Source: Christensenella sp. UBA7868
GTDB lineage: Bacteria > Bacillota > Clostridia > Christensenellales > UBA1242
DNA length: 9,760 nucleotides
Reading direction: 5' to 3'
Assembly (NCBI GenBank): GCA_002501285.1
Contig: DLSG01000099.1
Location: forward strand, 1-9,760
A program made the position numbers and the translations under genes. Positions within the stretch are counted from its first letter, which is position 1. Each line of letters begins with the position of its first letter. Of this stretch, positions 1-6,468 are shown piece by piece. The notes beneath the pieces were generated by a model that made no database searches, was not told where the DNA came from, and saw nothing but the letters and a program-made list of their open reading frames with translations.

Positions 1-1
1 T

Positions 2-652
2 TTCTCTATCAAAGAAAAATATTTTTAAAATGCTAAAGCGTTGAAATAAATTGGAATTACTTATTTAAGGTGTGGAGTTTACAAACCACGAACCTCGCCA
101 TATGGTTTTCAAGTGCTAAAAGATGAAGGGTTGACTATTGCAAAAAAGTTAAGAAAGAATTAAACATGAAAATAGTAGCCGAACTATTCAATATGCATGA
201 TGTAAGTTGGCAGTCGCAACATGTATAATTATGATTTCTTACCTTTACTTGGAAGAAAATGTAATAAGCCAATATTGCTAAAAAGAGGATTTTCAGCGAC
301 AATATATGAATGGTTAAATGCTGCCGAATATATAACTTTAAATGGCAATAATCAAATCATTTTATGTGAAAGAGGCATAAGATCGTTTGACAATACAACT
401 AGAAATGTGCTAGACTTACAATCAGTAGTAGTGGTAAAAAGTTTATGTGGGTTGCCAGTCATTGTTGACCATTCCCATTCTGGAGAAATGAGAGAACTGG
501 TAAAACCTATGAGTTTAGCATCAATCCCTTGTGGAGTAGATGGATTGATTATTTAAGCTCACTTAGTTCCAGAAAATAGTTTATCTGATTTTAAACAAAC
601 AATTAATATATTTGAACTACAACAAATATTAAATAGTATAAAGGAGTACAAA
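2..652 (+). pseudogene. aroF: Decayed DAHP synthase (type I beta, AroF-like), 5' end outside window
   Basis: Pieced-together translation matches 3-deoxy-7-phosphoheptulonate synthase, the first enzyme of the shikimate pathway. Visible family blocks are YKPRTSPYGFQ (80-112), VGSRNMYNYDFL (206-241), KPILLKRGFSATIYEWLNAAEY (from about 266), ILCERGIRSFD (about 356-391) and VIVDHSHS (about 460-483). The remnant is not functional as read. In-frame TAA codons lie at 26-28, 47-49 and 554-556. The frame shifts near 150-157, and about 11 codons are missing at 204/206, between HDV and VGSRN. The usual DPSH motif reads DHSH. After the last stop, AHLVPENSLSDF continues in frame. The longest intact piece is 221-556. 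About the first 100 residues lie outside the window or are lost. Family identity is firm; which aro paralogue it was is not. Confidence 0.9.
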
Positions 653-1156
653 ATGTCAATACGTGAAAGAAGAGACTTGTATGACCGAAACAGCAATTTG
701 ACTGGTAAAACCTACTTAAAAGGAGATCCTATCCCTGAAGGATACTATCCTATGGTTGTAATGATTGCAATTCAGAATTCCGAAGGTAAATTTTTAATGC
801 AAAAAAGAGTTCCTAGAAAAGGTGGCGACTGGGGTGTAACAGGTGGACACCCTAAATCTGGAGAAACAACTGACCAAGGAATAATAACAGAAGTAATGGA
901 AGAACTTGGAGTGGATATATCAAATCAAAAACTAGAAACTTTTTGCTCTGGTTGTGATGGAAAAGACTGTTATAAAATGTATTACACTAAGTTAGATTTA
1001 GATATTGAACAACTTCATATTCAAGAAGATGAATTGACAGAAGTAAAATGGTTTTCCATGAATGAATTGCAAGAAATGGTAAATAATAAGGAGTTAAATC
1101 AAGATCAAGTTGACTTTTTTGTAAAATGCACGAATTATTTAAATAACAAAAAATAA
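653..1156 (+). CDS. Nudix hydrolase, IPP-isomerase-like (YfcD-type) subgroup
   Basis: Predicted cytoplasmic Nudix hydrolase of 167 residues, acting on a nucleoside diphosphate linked to another group; the substrate cannot be read from sequence. The Nudix box is at residues 65-87: G65, E71, E80, E83, E84, G86. The metal-binding REXXEE core is present except that its Arg is Thr79. The N-terminal part (DLYDRNSNLTGKT, then GDPIPEGYYP) resembles the isopentenyl-diphosphate-isomerase-like Nudix branch. That branch has many members that are not real isomerases. The start is fixed by AAAGGAG at 640-646, six bases before the ATG. No separate promoter is obvious; the gene sits directly behind the aroF remnant and in the same frame, so it may use an old aroF transcript. 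Hairpins at 1197 and 1258 end the unit. Family assignment is firm; the exact reaction is unknown. Confidence 0.9.
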   Translation: MSIRERRDLYDRNSNLTGKTYLKGDPIPEGYYPMVVMIAIQNSEGKFLMQKRVPRKGGDWGVTGGHPKSGETTDQGIITEVMEELGVDISNQKLETFCSGCDGKDCYKMYYTKLDLDIEQLHIQEDELTEVKWFSMNELQEMVNNKELNQDQVDFFVKCTNYLNNKK

Positions 1157-1196
1157 AATTTATTATAATTTTGCATGTAATTTTTAACAATATAAT

Positions 1197-1223
1197 ATGG
1201 GCTACTTTGTTAGTCCATTTTTT
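1197..1223 (+). terminator. Intrinsic terminator of the Nudix gene
   Basis: ATGGGCTA (1197-1204) pairs with TAGTCCAT (1211-1218), with one G-T wobble, around a 6-base loop, and is followed by a T run. It lies 40 bases after the Nudix stop codon. Confidence 0.75.
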
Positions 1224-1257
1224 ATTATTAAATGTATAAATTAGCTGTCAGCTCCAT

Positions 1258-1288
1258 AAAAAAATCTCAAAAAATTGAGATTTTTTTT
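1258..1288 (+). terminator. Second intrinsic terminator upstream of the tRNA gene
   Basis: An A-run plus TCTCAA (to 1270) pairs with TTGAGA plus a T-run (from 1275) around an AAAA loop, giving a stem of 10-13 bp ending in T residues. The A and T runs are symmetric, so it could work in both directions. It insulates the tRNA promoter from upstream transcription. Confidence 0.75.
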
Positions 1289-1329
1289 ACAATTTTAAGA
1301 CTTGCTAAAATTTTTATATAAAAAATATT

Positions 1330-1357
1330 TTGACAAAACCTAAAATAAGAGTATAAT
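1330..1357 (+). promoter_or_regulatory. Consensus sigma-A promoter for tRNA-Gly
   Basis: Perfect TTGACA (1330-1335) and perfect TATAAT (1352-1357) with a 16-bp spacer. The expected start of transcription is near 1364, just before the tRNA at 1368. This is the strongest-looking promoter in the window, as expected for a stable RNA. Confidence 0.9.
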
Positions 1358-1367
1358 ATTTAAAAAT

Positions 1368-1441
1368 GCAGGTATAGTTTAGTGGTAGAACTAGTGCTTC
1401 CCAAGCATTCAGTGCGGGTTCGATTCCCGCTACTTGCTCCA
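1368..1441 (+). tRNA. tRNA-Gly (anticodon CCC), with encoded CCA
   Basis: All four arms fold. The acceptor stem is GCAGGTA (1368-1374) with TACTTGC (1431-1437), including one G-T pair. The D stem GTTT pairs with GAAC. The anticodon stem AGTGC/GCATT holds the loop TTCCCAA, with anticodon CCC at 1400-1402. The T stem GCGGG/CCCGC holds TTCGATT. The discriminator is T1438 and CCA is encoded at 1439-1441. Anticodon bases C35 and C36 and discriminator U73 are the normal glycine identity elements. It decodes GGG, a rare codon in AT-rich genomes that a UCC tRNA can usually also read. It is a single-gene unit with its own promoter and terminator. Confidence 0.95.
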
Positions 1442-1477
1442 AGCCAACAAAAAGAAAAGTCTTATTGGCTTTTCTTT
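1441..1477 (+). terminator. Probable intrinsic terminator of tRNA-Gly
   Basis: AAGCCAA (1441-1447) pairs with TTGGCTT (1465-1471), followed by TTCTTTTG. A competing pairing of the internal CAAAAAGAAAAG with CTTTTCTTTTG is also possible. The hairpin begins at the last base of the tRNA, so it would form beside the CCA end. Confidence 0.6.
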
Positions 1478-1492
1478 TGTTTACATTAAAAT

Positions 1493-1563
1493 TGAACCTT
1501 GCGGTTCAGTGATATTACTGCGTAATGATATTGTTTTGCAATGATTTTTTTGCTGACGCAAAA
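1493..1563. repeat. Array of four mini-hairpins with TGATATT units
   Basis: Four short palindromes follow each other. TGAACC/GGTTCA is at 1493-1508 (loop TTGC), ATTAC/GTAAT at 1514-1526 (loop TGC), ATTG/CAAT at 1530-1542, and TTTTGC/GCAAAA at 1548-1563 (loop TGAC). Units starting TGATATT (1510-1525 and 1526-1541, 16 bp each) and a longer TGATTTT unit (from 1542) give a tandem look. Stem sequences differ while the pairing is kept, so the structure seems to matter more than the sequence. It may be a small non-autonomous repeat element next to the tRNA gene; that origin is inference. Confidence 0.6.
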
Positions 1564-1613
1564 GTGAATGTTTAATTTTATATCATTATAAACCAAGTGA
1601 ATATTATCGTTAA

Positions 1614-1657
1614 GCAGGGGCAATTCGTAGATTGCGGATCGCTTTATGTAAAACTGC
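1614..1657 (+). promoter_or_regulatory. Possible structured leader before the GNAT gene
   Basis: GCAG (1614-1617) can pair with CTGC (1654-1657). It would enclose hairpin GCAAT/ATTGC (1620-1635, loop TCGTAG) and a small GCG/CGC hairpin. The closing stem ends directly before the AAAGGAG ribosome binding site at 1658. The region is more GC-rich than its surroundings. The fold is read by eye, and a role in control of translation is inference. Confidence 0.35.
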
Positions 1658-1672
1658 AAAGGAGAACAATAG

Positions 1673-2214
1673 ATGAACGAGATAGGAACGATTAGGCTAG
1701 AAACTGAAAGGCTTCTTTTAAGAAGATTTGAAAAAGGTGATGCAAAAGAAATATTTGAAGGATTTGTAAATCAAAAGGAATTTCTTTATTACACAAATAA
1801 AAAGTCTGTGAGTTTAGTAGAAGAAAAAGCATCACTTGAAAATATTGAAGAAAATATCAGAATAACAACTATTACAACTGGTTAATTACTCTTAAAAACA
1901 CAAAACAAATTATAGGTGCTGTAAACTTCAATGTTAATTTAAAGAATGATAGTGTTATGTTTAATTATGCAATAGATAATCGATTTACAAAAAAAGGATA
2001 TATGACAGAAGCCTTAATGTGTGTAAAAAATTTTGCCTTTAGTGAAATGAAAGTAAATCGTTTTGAAGGTGGTTGTGTGGTAAAAAATATTGCTTCAAAG
2101 CGTGTTATGGAAAAATGTGGACTTAAACAAGAAGGTGTTTTAAAAAGTTATGTGAAACTTTCTGATGGCTATCACGATATGATTATGTTTGCAGAAATAA
2201 ATAATAAATTTTGA
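1673..2214 (+). pseudogene. GNAT N-acetyltransferase (RimJ/RimL-like), single-base frameshift
   Basis: The first part (from ATG 1673, with AAAGGAG at 1658-1664) begins IRLETERLLLRRFEKGDA, the usual start of the Acetyltransf_3/RimJ-RimL branch of acetyl-CoA-dependent acetyltransferases. It ends at a stop at 1883-1885. The rest of the family, including GAVNFNVN, the GYMTEAL acetyl-CoA-loop region, NIASKRVMEKCGLKQEG and a C-terminal YHDMIMFAE, continues in the frame one base earlier, to TGA 2212-2214. The break maps to about 1859-1863. Adding one A to AGAATAAC gives RNNNYYNWLITL and restores a 180-residue protein, a normal family length. Apart from this break the gene looks healthy, so it is either a very young pseudogene or a sequencing error. 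The acetylated substrate is unknown. It is followed by a good terminator. Confidence 0.9.
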
Positions 2215-2223
2215 CTTTATATA

Positions 2224-2255
2224 AAAAAACGCAGTCATATTTGTCTGCGTTTTTT
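2224..2255 (+). terminator. Intrinsic terminator of the GNAT gene
   Basis: AAAAAACGCAG (2224-2234) pairs with CTGCGTTTTTT (2245-2255) around a 10-base loop. It begins ten bases after the GNAT stop. The A and T symmetry makes it potentially bidirectional. Confidence 0.9.
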
Positions 2256-2403
2256 AGTGTAAATCAATTTTTGTATTCAAAATATTCTATAATATTATAA
2301 TTGAAATCTAAAATATTTCAAATGAAAATTTTATAATTTGTTATGAAAAATCTTTGTGAGGTTGTTTTTTTGTTTAAAAAGAATATCAGGTTTGAAACTT
2401 ATG

Positions 2404-2412
2404 TGCTATAAT
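2404..2412 (+). promoter_or_regulatory. Extended -10 promoter for the DUF1697 gene
   Basis: TGCTATAAT (2404-2412) is a perfect extended -10 (TG-N-TATAAT). No good -35 element lies at the right distance; TTGAAA at 2392 is too close. The same ATGTGCTA-type sequence recurs at 3807 and 8341. It lies about 55 bases before the chosen start. Confidence 0.6.
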
Positions 2413-2466
2413 TGTTTAAAAATATGTATTAAAAAAAATATTTTATTAAAAAATAGGAGAAATAAA

Positions 2467-3021
2467 ATGAAATTTATCATATTGCTTCGGGGAATAAATA
2501 TAAGCGGGAAAAACAAAATTTCGATGCCAAAACTTAAAAAGGTTTTGGAAGATAACGGGTTTAAAAATGTAATAACTTATATTAATAGTGGGAATATTGT
2601 TCTTGAAAGTGATATTGAAAGTAAAAAACTATTGAAGGAAAAAATTTTTGAAATAATAAAAGAAGAATTTGAACTTGAAATCCCAATTTTTATAACAACA
2701 GAAGCGGAATTAGTAGATGTATTAAATAACAGCCCTGATTGGTGGGATAAGGGCGATAAAAACATTTATGACAATTTAATTTTTATTATTCCACCCGCAA
2801 AATTTGATGAGATTTATACGACTATTGGGTTGCCAAGCGAAAACATCGATAATATCAAAGAATATAAAAACTTTATTTTTTGGTCTTTTGATTTAAAAAA
2901 TTATAGAAAGTCGAATTGGTGGATAAAAACAGCAAGCACTAATGTTAAAGATAAAATTACAATTAGAACCGCAAGCACTATAAAAAAAGTGATTGATTTA
3001 TGCAAAAAAGAAGTGGATTAA
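2467..3021 (+). CDS. DUF1697 family protein
   Basis: A 184-residue protein matching DUF1697, a family without an established biochemical role. Family marks are the N-terminal LLRGINISGKNKISMPKLKKVLEDNGF, then TYINSGNIVLES, and near the C-terminus the basic KITIRTASTIKKV block. The start at 2467 is preferred over an in-frame ATG at 2356. AGGAG at 2455-2459 is 7 bases before 2467, the family begins at this Met, and the earlier ATG would translate the promoter region. There is no signal peptide or membrane segment, so it is predicted cytoplasmic. A GC-free inverted repeat (TTAATTTAA/TTAAATTAA, 3018-3045) overlaps the stop but has no T tail, so it is a doubtful terminator. Length is normal for the family. 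Confidence 0.88.
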   Translation: MKFIILLRGINISGKNKISMPKLKKVLEDNGFKNVITYINSGNIVLESDIESKKLLKEKIFEIIKEEFELEIPIFITTEAELVDVLNNSPDWWDKGDKNIYDNLIFIIPPAKFDEIYTTIGLPSENIDNIKEYKNFIFWSFDLKNYRKSNWWIKTASTNVKDKITIRTASTIKKVIDLCKKEVD

Positions 3022-3055
3022 TTTAATAATAAATTTTTAAATTAATATAAATATT

Positions 3056-3083
3056 TTGTCCATTTAATATATTATGATATAAT
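3056..3083 (+). promoter_or_regulatory. Promoter for the membrane protein gene at 3124
   Basis: TTGTCC (3056-3061) and TATAAT (3078-3083) are separated by 16 bp, and TGA precedes the -10 as an extended element. The gene starts 41 bases after the -10. Confidence 0.65.
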
Positions 3084-3123
3084 CTAAAAAACAAAATTGA
3101 TTTTAACAAATTTAGGAGTAAAT

Positions 3124-3642
3124 ATGGAAAGGAAAAAATTTAAACGTGGCACAATAAATGGTGGAATTATAAGAATTATTGTTTCTGTTATAGCAATGGT
3201 TATAGCAGGAATTGTTTTTTCGTCTGCAATAAAGTCATGGGATCCTGAAAATATTGGTGGGGGCATTTTTATGTGCTTGATAGCATCAATAATGCTAATT
3301 GCAAGTATATTTTTTATTGTTGATGGCATAAAAATGATTATTGACGGAAAGAAATCTTTAGAAGTTGTGAAAAAAGGTCATTCTGCAAATGGAAGAATAA
3401 TTGATTTGTCTGAAACCGAAGTTACAGAAAATAATAATGGTTGTGTGTCTCATTATATTATTTACAATTTAAAATTTGAATATACTGATGATAATGGAAA
3501 CTTATGTGAGAGCAGTGAACAGGTAAGTCAAAAAGTTTACTCATTATTACAAGAAAAATCTCTTGTACCAATTTTAATATATAAAGAAAGGGCAGTTTTT
3601 GATAGAAAAAAATTTGAAAATGAAGCTGCCTTTAATAAATAA
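3124..3642 (+). CDS. Two-helix membrane protein with DUF3592-like soluble domain
   Basis: A 172-residue protein, not firmly recognised. It has a basic N-terminus (MERKKFKRG), then two hydrophobic helices at residues about 13-35 and 45-72. A C-terminal soluble part (about 85-165) follows, with alternating strands and the pattern GRIIDL...YNLKFEYTDDNGN...VPILIYKERAVFD. The layout and the extract-then-return strand pattern resemble DUF3592 proteins; this is a likeness seen by eye, not a firm assignment. The start at 3124 is supported by AGGAG at 3114-3118, five bases upstream; a TTG at 3097 in frame has no such site. It has its own promoter and terminator, so it is a single-gene unit. The soluble domain is probably cytoplasmic by the positive-inside rule. 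Function unknown. Confidence 0.75.
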   Translation: MERKKFKRGTINGGIIRIIVSVIAMVIAGIVFSSAIKSWDPENIGGGIFMCLIASIMLIASIFFIVDGIKMIIDGKKSLEVVKKGHSANGRIIDLSETEVTENNNGCVSHYIIYNLKFEYTDDNGNLCESSEQVSQKVYSLLQEKSLVPILIYKERAVFDRKKFENEAAFNK

Positions 3643-3734
3643 AATAATAATTTAGTTATAAAGTAAATTAATGAAAAATTTTTATTATACGATTTTTAAC
3701 TAGATAAATTGAGTTTTTCAATTATAATATTAAT

Positions 3735-3776
3735 AAAACAGCCTACTAGAATTTTAATTCTTGTGGCTGTTTTTTT
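3735..3776 (+). terminator. Two-tier intrinsic terminator
   Basis: The outer stem AAAACAGCC (3735-3743) pairs with GGCTGTTTT (3765-3773). An inner stem AGAATT/AATTCT (3748-3761) has a 2-base loop, and a T run follows. It sits 92 bases after the stop of the membrane protein gene. Confidence 0.88.
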
Positions 3777-3806
3777 GCGAAAAAATTAATACAATAATTA
3801 AAGTGC

Positions 3807-3817
3807 TGTGCTATAAT
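3807..3817 (+). promoter_or_regulatory. Extended -10 promoter for the SIMPL gene
   Basis: TGTGCTATAAT (3807-3817) contains TG-N-TATAAT. No convincing -35 is seen 16-18 bp upstream. The motif repeats the one at 2403-2412 almost exactly. Confidence 0.65.
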
Positions 3818-3845
3818 AATAAATATTAATTCGGAGGTGTGAAAA

Positions 3846-4493
3846 ATGAGAACAATTACAGTGAAAGGTATGGGAAAAATTTCAGTTAAACCAAATTTAA
3901 TTGTAGTGTCGTTTAGAGTTGAATCAAAGGATAAAGATTATGATAAAACATTAGAACTTGGTTCGCAAAAAATTGATTTACTTAATAAATCGCTTGAAAA
4001 AATTGGATTTGAAAAAAATGATATAAAAACAACAAATTTTGATGTGCAAGCCAACTATGAAAGCGTAAAAGACGAAAATGGTAGATATAGAAATGTCTTT
4101 AAAGAATATTGTTTAAATCATAATTTGAAAGTAGAATTTGATTTTGATATGAAAAGGCTTGGTGAAGTTTTACATTCAATTACACAAAGTGGTACGAAAC
4201 CTGAATTTTCAATTTCGTTTACCGTTAAAGATCCAAGCGAAATAAAACAAAAACTTTTGGAAGAAGCAGCAAAAGAAGCAAAAGAAACAGCAAAAGTTTT
4301 ATGCCGTCAAACAGGAGTGAAACTTGGAGATCTTGTTTCTATTGACTATAATTGGGACGAAATAAATGTTTTTTCACCAACTTTGTATAAAATGGAAAGT
4401 AGGAGTATGGTTGGAGCAAAGGTGTGCAATGATATTCAGCCAGAAAACATTAATTTAAGTGATAATGCAACTTTTGTGTGGGAAATTTTATAA
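3846..4493 (+). CDS. SIMPL (DUF541) domain protein, cytoplasmic form
   Basis: A 215-residue protein made almost entirely of one SIMPL/DUF541 domain (YggE-like). Visible family features are ITVKGMGKISVKPNLIVVSFRVES at the start and the helix with LNKSLEKIGFEKNDIKTTNFDVQANYE. A central LKVEFDFDMKRLGEVLHSI and the alanine/lysine-rich helix EEAAKEAKETAKVLCRQTGVKLGDLVSI follow. The protein starts directly with the domain. It has no signal peptide, unlike many Gram-negative members, which are exported, so a cytoplasmic location is predicted. The biochemical role of the family is not settled; YggE has been linked to oxidative stress. The start has the best ribosome binding site in the window (GGAGGTGT at 3833-3840, five bases upstream). 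No terminator follows before the next gene. Confidence 0.88.
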   Translation: MRTITVKGMGKISVKPNLIVVSFRVESKDKDYDKTLELGSQKIDLLNKSLEKIGFEKNDIKTTNFDVQANYESVKDENGRYRNVFKEYCLNHNLKVEFDFDMKRLGEVLHSITQSGTKPEFSISFTVKDPSEIKQKLLEEAAKEAKETAKVLCRQTGVKLGDLVSIDYNWDEINVFSPTLYKMESRSMVGAKVCNDIQPENINLSDNATFVWEIL

Positions 4494-4641
4494 ATTTTGT
4501 AAACATTAGCAAAAAATTGATAAATTCATAGTTTAAAAATTTTATATAAAGGCTTAAAATGTGCTGAAATCAAGTTTTAAGTTTTATAGCAGTATATTTT
4601 GCAAAACGATATTTTTAAATTATTAAAGGAGAAATTTTTCT

Positions 4642-5403
4642 ATGAAAAATAATAAATCTTCACTTATTCTTTGGATAATTTTGATGGTGGTTAGTTCGGT
4701 TGTTTTTACACTACTAATTTTATTGGGAATAGATTTAGGAAATGATGATTTAGTTGTATATTCGGCGTTAATTGCAATTATTTTAGTGCCTGTGTTTATT
4801 TGGAAGATAATTTCATCAATTTTAAAAAAATCGGATAAAAAATCTAATAACTATCAAGATTTTAATAGAGAGAATGAAAAAAATCTTATCAAGCAATATA
4901 ATTCAATGAATATAGACGAAGTTAAAGAAACTGGATATGTTTCGTTTTTAAATAGTAAATTAAAATTTTCGGCGGAAGGAAAGTTCGGTTATATAAAAGA
5001 TTTTAAAGGTAAACATGGCTATCATTTAGCGTTTAGTATAGATGGGACAAAACTTGTAGGAAAACCAAAAGATTATGAAGATGAAATTGGCTTTGAAGAT
5101 GTTCTGTTTAATATTGAGATAGGATATTTTGAAGGGGTTTTATTGTCAGATTTTGAAAATGATAATGGCATTATTGTAAAAGATATTAATAATTTGGAAG
5201 GCAAAAAAATCAAAATAAAACAAGATGCTGGATATATGGCAACTATTAGAGAAGCAGAATTTGACGACATAGACTATGGAGAAATTACATTCTTAAAATG
5301 GAATGACGAAGAGAAAATTATACAATTTAAGTTGCTTGTAAGCGTGGGGCTAAATGATATAGTTTTTGGAACTGTTAATTTACAAAATGATACTAATAAT
5401 TAA
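4642..5403 (+). CDS. Uncharacterised two-helix membrane protein
   Basis: A 253-residue protein I do not recognise. Two hydrophobic helices span residues about 9-30 and 38-60. A basic stretch (KKSDKKSNN) and a long acidic, mixed alpha/beta soluble domain from about 95 to 250 follow. That domain contains SAEGKFGYIKDFKGKHGYHLAFSIDGTKL. No catalytic motif or cysteine cluster is seen. The start has AAAGGAG at 4625-4631, ten bases upstream. The 148-base gap before it holds no terminator, so read-through from the SIMPL gene is possible; a weak TGCTGAAAT at 4562-4570 might serve as a poor extended -10. Its layout (helix hairpin at the N-terminus, beta-rich soluble tail) repeats that of the gene at 3124, although no clear sequence likeness is visible. 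Confidence 0.75.
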   Translation: MKNNKSSLILWIILMVVSSVVFTLLILLGIDLGNDDLVVYSALIAIILVPVFIWKIISSILKKSDKKSNNYQDFNRENEKNLIKQYNSMNIDEVKETGYVSFLNSKLKFSAEGKFGYIKDFKGKHGYHLAFSIDGTKLVGKPKDYEDEIGFEDVLFNIEIGYFEGVLLSDFENDNGIIVKDINNLEGKKIKIKQDAGYMATIREAEFDDIDYGEITFLKWNDEEKIIQFKLLVSVGLNDIVFGTVNLQNDTNN

Positions 5404-5500
5404 GTGTAGGACTTTTTAGTTAAGTGTTAAGCCAACATTTAGAACTAATTTCAATTAAACTTGTGGTTAAAAGTTTATTAAATTTTACAAAGGACAAATT

Positions 5501-6358
5501 ATGATAGTTAAAGAAATTAAAGTTAAAGATTATGTTACAAAATCGAAAATCGGCGATTATGCAATAAACCCGTATATTGGTTGCCCACATAAATGCATGT
5601 ATTGTTATGCTAGTTTTATGAAAAAATTTACTAATCATAGTGAAAAGTGGGGAGAATTTGTTGATGTTAAATTAAGTGACAAAAAAATCGACCCTAAAAT
5701 GATAACTCATAAAAATGTTTTTATGAGTAGTAGCACAGATTGTTATAATCCATTAGAAGAAAAATATAAAATTACTAGAAAAATATTACAGCAACTTGTA
5801 AATATAGATTGTTACTTGCAAATAACCACAAAAAGTAAGTTAATTTTAAGGGATTTAGACTTATTAAAACAAATGAAACATTTGTCGGTTGCGATAAGCG
5901 TAAACACTCTTGACGAAAATTTTAAAAATGATATGGATAGAGCAGATTCAATTGATGAAAGACTTAAAGTGCTAAAAATATTGCATGAAAACGGAATTCA
6001 CACAATTCTATTTATGTCACCAATTTTTATTGGAATAACAAACTGGAAAGAAATAATAGAAAAAACCAAAGATTTCGTTTCAGAGTATTGGTTCGAATTT
6101 TTAAATCTTCGTGGAAGTTTTAAATTTGATGTTTTAAACTATATTAAATTAAATTACTCAAATCTATATCCAATTTATGAAGAAATCTATTTAAACGGTT
6201 TAAACACAAAATTAGATGATTTAGGAAAAGAAATTTTAGAGTACTGTAAAATTAATGATATTAATTTCATGAATTACTTTCATCATGGAGATGTAATGGA
6301 AAGCAGTAAAAATAGAAAATTAGGTTATAATTTTAAACAACTTTCAGTTTTTGATTGA
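5501..6358 (+). CDS. Radical SAM protein, SplB-like (COG1533 type)
   Basis: A 285-residue radical SAM enzyme. The N-terminal NPYIGCPHKCMYCYA carries the CX3CX2C cluster motif at Cys28, Cys32 and Cys35, which bind a 4Fe-4S cluster that cleaves S-adenosylmethionine. SSSTDCYNPLEEKYKITRKIL (about 77-96), then ITTKS and LSVAISVNTL, follow the order seen in the SPL-like family of COG1533 (named after spore photoproduct lyase; most members have unknown substrates). The extra conserved cysteine of true SplB cannot be confirmed here, so DNA photoproduct repair should not be assumed. AAAGGA at 5489-5494 supports the start. A 97-base gap without a clear terminator separates it from the upstream gene, so co-transcription is possible. 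An AT-only inverted repeat just after the stop (6360-6404) is a weak terminator candidate. Confidence 0.85.
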   Translation: MIVKEIKVKDYVTKSKIGDYAINPYIGCPHKCMYCYASFMKKFTNHSEKWGEFVDVKLSDKKIDPKMITHKNVFMSSSTDCYNPLEEKYKITRKILQQLVNIDCYLQITTKSKLILRDLDLLKQMKHLSVAISVNTLDENFKNDMDRADSIDERLKVLKILHENGIHTILFMSPIFIGITNWKEIIEKTKDFVSEYWFEFLNLRGSFKFDVLNYIKLNYSNLYPIYEEIYLNGLNTKLDDLGKEILEYCKINDINFMNYFHHGDVMESSKNRKLGYNFKQLSVFD

Positions 6359-6417
6359 TGAATTATTATTTTTAAAATAAAAATAGTTTATGAATAATAA
6401 TTTAATTAAAAGATTAA

Positions 6418-6446
6418 TTGTTTGATTTGAAATTTAATGATATAAT
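6418..6446 (+). promoter_or_regulatory. Promoter for the flavodoxin gene
   Basis: TTGTTT (6418-6423) and TATAAT (6441-6446) are 17 bp apart, with TGA directly before the -10 (extended -10). The start codon is 22 bases downstream, leaving room only for a short leader with the AAAGGAG site. Confidence 0.75.
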
Positions 6447-6468
6447 AATTTTATAAAGGAGATTATTT

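Noticed and set aside
26..556. TAA recoded as glutamate, suggested by the aroF remnant
   Set aside because: Intact genes in the window end at TAA in the expected places, and the remnant also has a frameshift and a deletion, so decay explains it.
987..1190. Minus-strand open frame across the Nudix gene, and similar antisense frames at 2577, 3084, 5073 and 5420
   Set aside because: They overlap well-supported plus-strand genes, have no ribosome binding sites or family features, and are shadows of AT-rich coding sequence.
2356..2466. Upstream in-frame start giving a 221-residue DUF1697 protein
   Set aside because: The extra 37 residues cover the extended -10 promoter, are unlike the family, and lack a ribosome site; 2467 has AGGAG and matches the family N-terminus.
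6360..6404. AT-only inverted repeats after the radical SAM gene as an intrinsic terminator
   Set aside because: The stems contain almost no G or C and there is no clear T tail after them, so it is not listed as a terminator.
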